Shown here in pieces: positions 1-6,036 of a stretch of 15,490 bases of DNA. The position numbers and the translations under genes were made by a program. The notes beneath the pieces were generated by a model. It did not search any database. It was given only the letters and a program-made list of their open reading frames with translations, and was not told the origin of the DNA. Source of the DNA: CAYGHG01 sp964349515 (GTDB lineage: Bacteria > Oederibacteriota > PGYV01 > CAYGHG01). Location: the NCBI GenBank assembly GCA_964349515.1, contig CAYGHG010000062.1, positions 1 through 15,490 on the forward strand, in the 5' to 3' direction. Within the stretch, counting starts at the first letter, position 1, and the number at the start of each line of letters is the position of its first letter.

Positions 1-2397
1 GCCCGAACCCGCGTCTTCCCTGCCCACAACTGTAACGGGCAGGCTCTCTGCCGGACCGACTTGCTCCGCTTTTGCGAGGGTCTTAACTATATCAATGTGC
101 GAATCTACAGCTTTTGCGGCCGTTTCATCTTTTGGCCTGAAAAACGCCTTTACTTTTACCGCAGGCGACACGCCAAACTCTCCGCGCAGGTTTCTTATTG
201 AATAAACCAGCGATGAAATTACCGCCATATCATCCGCGCCCTCAAGCCTCTCAGCCGGCTTTGGCCACTCCTCTTTCATGATAAAATCCTTTTTACCTTT
301 AACAGGCAGGTGTTTGTATATTTCCTCTGTAATAAAAGGCACGATCGGGTGGAGAATTATCAGGCTTTGCTTCAGCACGTGAAGGAGCACGCTCTTTACC
401 TTTTCCGCGTAAGGGTTGTTTTCCTTTGTCAGTTCAATCTTTGACATCTCTATGTACCGGTCGCAGAAGGTCCTCCAGAAAAAATCATAGGTCAGATTCG
501 CGTAATCCGAAAAACGGTATTTTGTGAGTGCCTCGTCTGTCTTCGCAATTACCGAAGAGAGTTCATTTAATATCCACTTTTCAGCCATTTTAAGCCCTTC
601 AGCGCCGGGGAGCTCTTCTTCACAACCCTGAATGTTTGAGATGGTGTATTTTGAAGCGTTCCATATTTTATTCATGAAATTGGAGTAACCCTTTACCCGC
701 TCTTCCGAAAAAGCTATATAGCGCGACTGCGTCTCAAGCGAGGCCATTGTAAAACGAAGCGCGTCTGCGGAGAATTTTTTCATTACGTCAAGCGGGTCTA
801 TGACGTTACCCTTTGACTTTGACATCTTTTTACCTTCAGAATCCCCTACAAGCGAATTTATCGCCACTTCATAAAACGGCGGCTTTCCCATGAATTTCAA
901 CCCGGTCATTATCATCCTCGCCACCCAGAAGAAGAGGATGTCCCAGCCGGTCACAAGAACCGATGTCGGGTAGAATTTTTCAAGGTCTTTTGTTTTTTCA
1001 GGCCAGCCGAGCGTGGAAAAAGGCCACAATGCTGACGAGAACCACGTATCAAGCACATCTTCATCCTGCCTGACCGCGCCGCCGCATTTTGAGCAGGCTT
1101 TTACGTCATCCCTTGAAACTGTCACTTCACCGCACTTATCACAGTAAAAAGCGGGTATCCTGTGGCCCCACCACAACTGGCGCGATATGCACCAATCCTT
1201 GATATTGTTCATCCACTCAAAATAAACCTTTTTCCAGTGGTCAGGGGTAAATTTTATTTCCCCTTTTTCCACGCATTCTATCGCAGCTTCCGCCATCGGT
1301 TTTATCCTTACAAACCACTGGGCCGAAACATACGGCTCTATCACCGTATCGCACCTGTAGCAGTGGCCGACCGCGTGCTTATGCGGGTCTATCTGAGGCA
1401 TTACTCCCGCGGCCTGAAGTTCCTCAACCAGTTTTTTTCGAGCCGCAAACCTGTCCATGCCGCTGTACTTTCCGTTTACGCCGGCGTTTTCATTCATTTT
1501 GCCGCTTTCATCCATTACCTTTATGATTTCAAGTTTGTGCCTTAACCCTATTTCAAAGTCATTAGGGTCGTGCGCGGGTGTAATCTTGACCGCCCCTGTC
1601 CCGAATTCTTTGTCCACGTAATCGTCCTTGATAACCGGGATCATCCTGCCTGTCTCCGGCAGGATGAGAAGCGCCCCCTCCGGCACATCTTTATATCTTT
1701 CGTCTTCGGGATGCACCGCTACTGCGGTGTCGCCGAGCATTGTCTCGGGCCTGGTTGTCGCCACCTGTATGTACCTGCCGGAACCGTCCGCAAAAGCGTA
1801 TCTTATGTGGTAAAAACTGCCGTTGATTTCCTTGTGAGCCACTTCAATATCGGATATCGCGGTGTGGCAGCGCGGGCACCAGTTTACTATATAATCCCCC
1901 CTGTATATGAGCCCCTCTTCGTACAGCTTTACAAAAACCTCCCTGACCGCCTTTGACAGGCCCTCGTCCATGGTGAAACGTTCGCGGCTCCAGTCAAGCG
2001 ATGAGCCGAGTTTTCTTAACTGCATCATTATCGTCGTGCCGTATTTTTCCTTCCACTCCCAGACTTTTTCCGTGAATTTTTCCCTGCCAAGGCTCTGCTT
2101 TGTAATTTTCTCTTTTTTAAGCTCGCGCTCCACCACATTCTGAGTCGCTATCCCCGCATGGTCGCAGCCCGGAAGCCACAATACATTAAAACCGTTAAGC
2201 CTCCTGTGGCGGGCAAGTATGTCCTGAAGCGTGTTGTTTAAGGCGTGCCCCATATGAAGCGAGCCCGTAACATTTGGCGGCGGTATCACTATGGAAAAAG
2301 AGGGTTTGTCAGACTCTTCGTCCGCGGTAAAACAGCCGTTATCTGCCCACTCTTTGTATATCTTTTCTTCTATAATCAAAGGCTCATATTTATCCAA
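1..2397 (-). CDS. valS: Valine--tRNA ligase, C-terminal end cut off by the window
   Basis: Charges tRNA-Val with valine in the cytoplasm (class I aminoacyl-tRNA synthetase). I translated it from a TTG codon at 2397-2395, preceded by the Shine-Dalgarno AAGGAG at a 7-base spacing; 799 codons are in the window with the frame open to position 1. The N-terminus begins MDKYEP. PPPNVTGSLHMGH at residues 39-51 carries the HIGH-type signature, and KMSKS lies at residues 524-528. A zinc-knuckle pattern of four cysteines (C419, C422, C435, C438) lies just before the QDEDVLDTWFSS-type segment, as in many bacterial ValS. Family members are about 880-950 residues, so roughly the last 100 residues, normally the coiled-coil arm that contacts tRNA, are missing only because the window ends. 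It is the last visible gene of the operon that starts at 5474, 43 bases after the GerMN gene. Confidence 0.96.
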   Translation of the reverse strand, partial: MDKYEPLIIEEKIYKEWADNGCFTADEESDKPSFSIVIPPPNVTGSLHMGHALNNTLQDILARHRRLNGFNVLWLPGCDHAGIATQNVVERELKKEKITKQSLGREKFTEKVWEWKEKYGTTIMMQLRKLGSSLDWSRERFTMDEGLSKAVREVFVKLYEEGLIYRGDYIVNWCPRCHTAISDIEVAHKEINGSFYHIRYAFADGSGRYIQVATTRPETMLGDTAVAVHPEDERYKDVPEGALLILPETGRMIPVIKDDYVDKEFGTGAVKITPAHDPNDFEIGLRHKLEIIKVMDESGKMNENAGVNGKYSGMDRFAARKKLVEELQAAGVMPQIDPHKHAVGHCYRCDTVIEPYVSAQWFVRIKPMAEAAIECVEKGEIKFTPDHWKKVYFEWMNNIKDWCISRQLWWGHRIPAFYCDKCGEVTVSRDDVKACSKCGGAVRQDEDVLDTWFSSALWPFSTLGWPEKTKDLEKFYPTSVLVTGWDILFFWVARMIMTGLKFMGKPPFYEVAINSLVGDSEGKKMSKSKGNVIDPLDVMKKFSADALRFTMASLETQSRYIAFSEERVKGYSNFMNKIWNASKYTISNIQGCEEELPGAEGLKMAEKWILNELSSVIAKTDEALTKYRFSDYANLTYDFFWRTFCDRYIEMSKIELTKENNPYAEKVKSVLLHVLKQSLIILHPIVPFITEEIYKHLPVKGKKDFIMKEEWPKPAERLEGADDMAVISSLVYSIRNLRGEFGVSPAVKVKAFFRPKDETAAKAVDSHIDIVKTLAKAEQVGPAESLPVTVVGREDAGSG

Positions 2398-2404
2398 CTC
2401 GCTG

Positions 2405-2410
2405 CTCCTT
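2405..2410 (-). promoter_or_regulatory. Ribosome binding site deciding the TTG start of valS
   Basis: AAGGAG on the minus strand lies 7 bases before the TTG at 2397. No ATG or GTG in this frame is better placed, and the residues after the TTG match the usual ValS N-terminus, so the rare TTG start is preferred. Confidence 0.75.
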
Positions 2411-2440
2411 AATGGGGGGGTTTGTATGAATGCGGTTTTT

Positions 2441-3007
2441 CTACGGCCTTACCACGCCTGATATATCAATGTGCCCCGCAAGAGTGTCCGCCTCTTTGCC
2501 GTTAATAAGAAACCTGATGCCGCGCACAAAGCTGAAATTCTGAAATACCGTGTGGATGACCGAATAAACCGCTATGTATTCCGAAGTGGACCCGCCCTGA
2601 AACTCAACTGTTATGCTCTCCGGCAGGTCTATATAAAGTATCCCGTAACTGTCAAGATACGCCTCTCTAAGCTGCATCCCTTCCGGCAGAGCCCTGATAC
2701 AGCTCTCCGGCAGCGGATTTTTTAAAAGAGCATCAAGCGCCTGTTTTACCCTGTTTATCTGCACCTTGGTCTCCGCAATCTCATACGGCACGCCCCTAAA
2801 ACCCGCAGACTCCGTATCACCGTAATAGAGCCTTATTGGTACTTTATTCTCGTCGCCCGTAAAAAGCTGATACTCAGGTTCCTGCACCGCGGTTTTTTTC
2901 GGCAAAAAATCAAAAGCTCCGCTGAAGTAAAGATACCCGCCGCCGGCCAGAAAAAGCGCGGCCGCCACAGCCGCAATCAGGGGTACAGGGCTATTGTGTT
3001 TTGACAT
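2441..3007 (-). CDS. GerMN-domain protein, membrane-anchored
   Basis: Protein of 188 residues, starting at MSKHNSPVP. An in-frame ATG at 3028 lacks a Shine-Dalgarno and lies deeper inside the amidase gene; the ATG at 3007 follows a weak GAGACGG. One N-terminal hydrophobic segment (about residues 10-29) looks like a signal anchor, so the rest probably sits outside the cytoplasmic membrane. The C-terminal part follows the GerMN pattern: a run with ALLKNPLPES, an LPEGMQLREAYLDSYG block, YIDLPES, a helix near VIHTVFQNF and the closing FLINGKEADTLAGHIDIS. GerMN domains occur in the sporulation/germination protein GerM and in actinobacterial LpqB; their molecular role is poorly defined. It overlaps the end of the amidase gene by 17 bases, so the two are probably translated together, which hints at a peptidoglycan-related role. 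Function beyond the domain name is inference. Confidence 0.82.
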   Translation of the reverse strand: MSKHNSPVPLIAAVAAALFLAGGGYLYFSGAFDFLPKKTAVQEPEYQLFTGDENKVPIRLYYGDTESAGFRGVPYEIAETKVQINRVKQALDALLKNPLPESCIRALPEGMQLREAYLDSYGILYIDLPESITVEFQGGSTSEYIAVYSVIHTVFQNFSFVRGIRFLINGKEADTLAGHIDISGVVRP

Positions 3008-3776
3008 TTTTTTCACCGTCTCTTGCATCTGTTTTCAGAAAATTAAGTATGCCTTCTTTTATGTGATAGGCAATCCTGTCAAGAACCTGCTGGTCCTTAA
3101 GATTTTCAAAATCGCTTCTGCTGTAAAGATTTCCCAGTACTATTTCACAGGCAGGGGCTGACACCCCTTTTAGGGTATGTGAGCGTACGCCCTCCTGCGG
3201 CCTTGCGGAAAAAGGCAGGAGGTCGTTTTCCTCGGAACCCGCGGCGGTCATATTCTCCGGCAAAAGTGCCGCGGACATATACTGGGTTATTACCGAGGCG
3301 AGCCTGACCGAATCATGATGGGAGGCATTGTGCGCCGTCTCCCAAAGCTCCATTCCGGCCCGGGCGGGCCTCTCCACGGAAGGCAGGTTGTAGTAAACCC
3401 TGAAACCCTCTGCCGAAGAGGCTTCCGTGTAGTCGCAGTGTATGGTTATGTACAAATCCGCGGAAGCGGCATTGGCCGCAGCCGCGCGGTCGGTCACGCT
3501 CATATAAGTGTCTTTGTCCCTCGTAAGCAGGGCCGTGACAGCCCCCTGAGGCGTTGAGTCCAGTTTTTTCTTAAGAAGCAGCGCGACTTTTAAATTAATA
3601 TCCTTTTCGTGCACGCCTTTTACATAAACCCCCCATTCGCCCCCGCCGTGAGCGGGGTCTATTACAACGGTAAACGTCCTTCCTTCAGGTTCGGTTACCG
3701 GGGGCATCGTGGACTGAGCGCAAAAGACGCAGGAATATAGGGCAAGCATTACCGCGGCAATGATATATTTTTTCAT
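2991..3776 (-). CDS. N-acetylmuramoyl-L-alanine amidase (Amidase_3 type), exported
   Basis: Zinc hydrolase that cuts the amide bond between N-acetylmuramic acid and the stem peptide of peptidoglycan, used in cell separation and wall turnover. The chosen start gives MKKYIIAAVMLALYS, a signal peptide with likely cleavage near CVFCA/QS; an upstream in-frame ATG at 3839 would bury this signal inside the end of accA. The 261 residues contain the family zinc ligands: H43 in IDPAHGG, E57 in KGVHEKDINL and H113 in TIHCDYT. The catalytic glutamate is E211 in PACEIVLGNLYSRSDFENL. The usual SIHAN around the third ligand is replaced by TIHCD, and PGHGG is PAHGG, so it is a divergent member. No LysM, AMIN or SPOR domain is visible. 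It starts one base after the accA stop and overlaps the GerMN gene at its 3' end. Confidence 0.9.
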   Translation of the reverse strand: MKKYIIAAVMLALYSCVFCAQSTMPPVTEPEGRTFTVVIDPAHGGGEWGVYVKGVHEKDINLKVALLLKKKLDSTPQGAVTALLTRDKDTYMSVTDRAAAANAASADLYITIHCDYTEASSAEGFRVYYNLPSVERPARAGMELWETAHNASHHDSVRLASVITQYMSAALLPENMTAAGSEENDLLPFSARPQEGVRSHTLKGVSAPACEIVLGNLYSRSDFENLKDQQVLDRIAYHIKEGILNFLKTDARDGEKNVKTQ

Positions 3777-3777
3777 C

Positions 3778-4740
3778 TTATACTTTTTCAAAAACGCCCA
3801 TATTCCTGAACTTGGCGTAACGCTTTTCAAGCAGTTCATTTACAGGGCTCTTCATCAGTTCTTCGAGATTTTTCTTAAGCGCGGCTTTCAACGCCGCCGC
3901 CGAGGCCTCGTAATCGGTATGGGCGCCTTCTACCGGCTCTTCCACTATCTCATCTATTACCCCGAGTTCAAGCAGGTCTTTTGCCGTGGGTTTTAACGCC
4001 GTTGCCGCCTCAGGCGCGCGCTTGCTGTCTTTCCATAGTATCGCCGCACACCCTTCAAAAGATATGACGCTGTATGTGGCGTATTTCATCATCACTATCC
4101 TGTCGCCTACCCCTATGCCGAGCGCCCCGCCGCTGCCGCCTTCGCCTATTACCGATATTACTATCGGGGTTTTTAACCTTGCCATCTCAAGCAGGTTGCG
4201 GGCTATCGCTTCCGCCACGCCGCGCTCCTCCCCTTCTATACCAGGAAACGCACCCATTATGTCTATAAAGGTCACCACAGGCAGGCCGAATTTTTCCGCG
4301 GTTTTCATAAGCCTCAGGGCTTTTCTGTAGCCCTCGGGCTGGGCCATGCCGAAATTTCTCAGTATGTTTTCCTTGGTATCTTTCCCTTTTTGAATCCCCA
4401 TAATCATAACCGGCTTCCCGTCAAGTTTCGCTGTCCCGCCTATCATCGCCTTGTCATCGCCGAAGACCCTGTCGCCGTGAATTTCCTTGAAACCGGTGAA
4501 AACGCGTTCAATATAGTCAAGCGTTCTCGGCCTCTTGGGGTGGCGCATTATCTGAAAAATCTGCCAGGGCGTAAGGTTGAGGTATATTTCATCCCTCATT
4601 TTTTTGGCCTTCTCTTCAAGGGTATTGAGCTCTCCGGTTACGTCCATTCCCTTTTCAGAGGCAAATCTTTTCATCTCTTCTATTTTTTTTCTTAACTCAA
4701 TCAGCGGCTTCTCAAATTCAAGCTGGTGTGCTGTATCCAT
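3778..4740 (-). CDS. accA: Acetyl-CoA carboxylase carboxyltransferase subunit alpha
   Basis: Alpha half of the carboxyltransferase that moves the carboxyl group from carboxybiotin to acetyl-CoA to form malonyl-CoA, the first committed step of fatty acid synthesis. At 320 residues it has the normal full length for AccA. The N-terminal helical part (FEKPLIELRKKIEEM) is followed by LTPWQIFQIMRHPKRPRTLDY, FKEIHGDRVFGDD and the core with GEGGSGGALGIGVGDRI and SVISFEGCAAILWKD, all family hallmarks. ATG start with AGGAG 6 bases upstream. The partner accD and the biotin genes accB/accC are not in the window. It lies 41 bases after the outer-membrane-type gene and one base before the amidase start. 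Confidence 0.97.
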   Translation of the reverse strand: MDTAHQLEFEKPLIELRKKIEEMKRFASEKGMDVTGELNTLEEKAKKMRDEIYLNLTPWQIFQIMRHPKRPRTLDYIERVFTGFKEIHGDRVFGDDKAMIGGTAKLDGKPVMIMGIQKGKDTKENILRNFGMAQPEGYRKALRLMKTAEKFGLPVVTFIDIMGAFPGIEGEERGVAEAIARNLLEMARLKTPIVISVIGEGGSGGALGIGVGDRIVMMKYATYSVISFEGCAAILWKDSKRAPEAATALKPTAKDLLELGVIDEIVEEPVEGAHTDYEASAAALKAALKKNLEELMKSPVNELLEKRYAKFRNMGVFEKV

Positions 4741-4753
4741 TTTAGTCTCCTGT

Positions 4754-4774
4754 CCGCGCTGATGCGCGGTTTTT
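4754..4774 (+). terminator. GC hairpin with T-run, reading on the plus strand, just upstream of accA
   Basis: CCGCGC, loop TGAT, GCGCGG, then five T on the plus strand: the shape of an intrinsic terminator. No plus-strand gene precedes it, so it would stop antisense transcription out of accA. On the minus strand the same hairpin lacks a U-tract and ends 2 bases before the accA Shine-Dalgarno (4747-4751), so it could instead affect translation of accA. The six-pair stem is short, and either role is unproven. Confidence 0.35.
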
Positions 4775-4781
4775 AACTTTC

Positions 4782-5474
4782 TTAAAAGTATGCCACGTAA
4801 AGAATCTTCAAAACCCTCGCAAATTCAAATGTGTCAAAATTGTATTTAAACCCGAGCGCAAGCTCGATAGGGTCAAAAAAGTAACCAAGCCCGAAATTAA
4901 TTCTGGTGCTGTCATTTGCACGCATTATGCCGTCAAACTCAAAAGAAAACATGAACTCTTTCGTAAACGCCGCCGCAAACCCCAGCCCGGCATCAATCCT
5001 GTTTCCAAATTCCGAGAACTCATTTGTATACAGGCTTCCGGATAACTGCAGTACCACCGGCCCCGCGTAAACCTCTTTTGTGACTGCAGTAAAAAGCCCT
5101 TTTTCGGGTACGCCCATGTAGCCCTGCCCTTCGTAACCTATTGATACAGCAGGCACCGCGCCTTCGTCGTCGGTTATCCTTACCTTTGCATTGACCTTGA
5201 CAGGAAGATCAACAACTATGTCCCCCGCCCCTATGATACCCCTCACATTTACAGAACACCCTATCATAAGCCTGTCAAAGATCGCGACATAAAGCCTGTT
5301 TAATATGCCTCCTCCGGGATAAAACTTTGTATCGTAGCGCAGCTCGCCCTTGCCCAGCGTGTTTGCCGTGGGCACGTCAACAAGCTCTAAATTGCGCGCC
5401 TGGGCGGCACTGTAAAGCGCGCCTGCCGGCACAAGCATCATGGCTATGAGAACAAAAACCGCCTTTTTATTCAT
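4782..5474 (-). CDS. Probable outer membrane beta-barrel protein of unknown function
   Basis: I do not recognise a named family. The 230-residue product starts with a clear signal peptide (about residues 1-26, ending near SAAQA/RN). The mature part is a series of alternating polar/hydrophobic strands rich in Gly and aromatic residues, such as KGELRYDTKFYPGG, VQLSGSLYTNEF, RIDAGLGFAAAF, INFGLGYFF and LALGFKYNF. The chain ends in YVAYF; a C-terminal aromatic residue, especially Phe, is typical of proteins inserted by the BAM machinery. The length would suit a small barrel of about 8-12 strands. The mature N-terminus (LELVDVPTANTLGKGELRYD) resembles a type seen in proteins of unknown function from environmental genomes, from memory only. 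The Shine-Dalgarno-like AAAGGCGGTG lies 6 bases before the ATG. It is the first gene after the promoter at 5525-5553. Confidence 0.72.
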   Translation of the reverse strand: MNKKAVFVLIAMMLVPAGALYSAAQARNLELVDVPTANTLGKGELRYDTKFYPGGGILNRLYVAIFDRLMIGCSVNVRGIIGAGDIVVDLPVKVNAKVRITDDEGAVPAVSIGYEGQGYMGVPEKGLFTAVTKEVYAGPVVLQLSGSLYTNEFSEFGNRIDAGLGFAAAFTKEFMFSFEFDGIMRANDSTRINFGLGYFFDPIELALGFKYNFDTFEFARVLKILYVAYF

Positions 5475-5490
5475 TTAAAACACCGCCTTT

Positions 5491-5507
5491 TGGCCCTTGA
5501 GAGGCCA
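5491..5507 (-). other. Small hairpin in the leader of the outer-membrane-type gene
   Basis: TGGCC and GGCCA can pair around a 7-base loop, placing a 5-pair hairpin inside the predicted untranslated leader, just ahead of the Shine-Dalgarno. On the minus strand it is not followed by a T-run, so it is not a terminator. It may be chance or an RNA-stability element. Confidence 0.25.
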
Positions 5508-5524
5508 TGTATCCACGAATATTA

Positions 5525-5553
5525 AATATATAATAACCGCCCGCTTTTGTAAA
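5525..5553 (-). promoter_or_regulatory. Sigma70-type promoter for the outer-membrane/accA/amidase/GerMN/valS operon
   Basis: On the minus strand TTTACA (5553-5548) is separated by 17 bases from TATATT (5530-5525). Each box differs from consensus by one base and the spacer is ideal. The predicted start of transcription is near 5518, giving a leader of about 44 bases. The -35 box is only 10 bases past the nrdR stop, and no clear terminator separates nrdR from it, so some read-through from the upstream operon is likely. Confidence 0.6.
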
Positions 5554-5562
5554 CACGGAAAA

Positions 5563-6036
5563 CTACTTGGGCTTATCCGTATTCTTGTCGGTTAAGAACC
5601 TCTGAAGTTCCTTTGTAAATGCATTTATATCCTTAAACTGCCTGTAAACAGAGGCAAACCTTACATACGCGACCTCGTCGAGTTTCCCGAGTTTTTCCAT
5701 CACCATCTCACCCATCAGGCTTGAAGGCACCTCTTTTTCCATCCTGCTATAGAGCTGTTTTTCTATCTCATCCGCCACTTCATATAACTTCTCCACAGAT
5801 ATGGGCCTTTTCTCGCAGGCTTTTGTCAGGCCTGAGAGTATCTTGTTGCGGTCAAAAACCTCACGGCGGCCGTCTTTTTTTATTACGAGCGGCAGAGCGT
5901 GCTCAATCTGCTCGTATGTGGTGAACCTTTTTGCGCATTTCAAGCATTCGCGCCTCCGCCTTATGGCCTCGCCTTCCCTGCTTTCCCTTGAATCCACGAC
6001 TTTGTCAATCTTATGTCCGCAGTATGGGCATTTCAT
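5563..6036 (-). CDS. nrdR: Transcriptional repressor NrdR
   Basis: Nucleotide-sensing repressor of ribonucleotide reductase genes. The 157 residues are the normal NrdR length. The N-terminus MKCPYCGHKIDKVVDSRESR carries a zinc ribbon with C3, C6, C31 and C34 (ECLKCAKRFTTYE), used for DNA binding. It is followed by an ATP-cone domain (about residues 48-138: LPLVIKKDGRREVFDRNKI onward), which binds ATP/dATP. The ATG overlaps the stop of the ligase gene by one base (TAATG), so translation is coupled. No ribonucleotide reductase gene is in the window. NrdR is often found beside glyA and rpiB; here it ends that operon. Confidence 0.97.
   Translation of the reverse strand: MKCPYCGHKIDKVVDSRESREGEAIRRRRECLKCAKRFTTYEQIEHALPLVIKKDGRREVFDRNKILSGLTKACEKRPISVEKLYEVADEIEKQLYSRMEKEVPSSLMGEMVMEKLGKLDEVAYVRFASVYRQFKDINAFTKELQRFLTDKNTDKPK

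Noticed and set aside
1162..2143. Several plus-strand open frames of 60-130 codons opposite valS.
   Set aside because: They lie fully antisense to a well-conserved valS reading frame, lack ribosome sites and have no recognisable product.
2991..3839. Longer amidase start at 3839.
   Set aside because: It would place about 21 residues inside the accA end ahead of an obvious signal peptide; the ATG at 3776 gives a normal exported protein.
5535..5560. CCG...CGG pairing after the nrdR stop considered as a terminator.
   Set aside because: The stem is only 3 pairs, the following sequence is not a T-run, and the region is better explained as a promoter.
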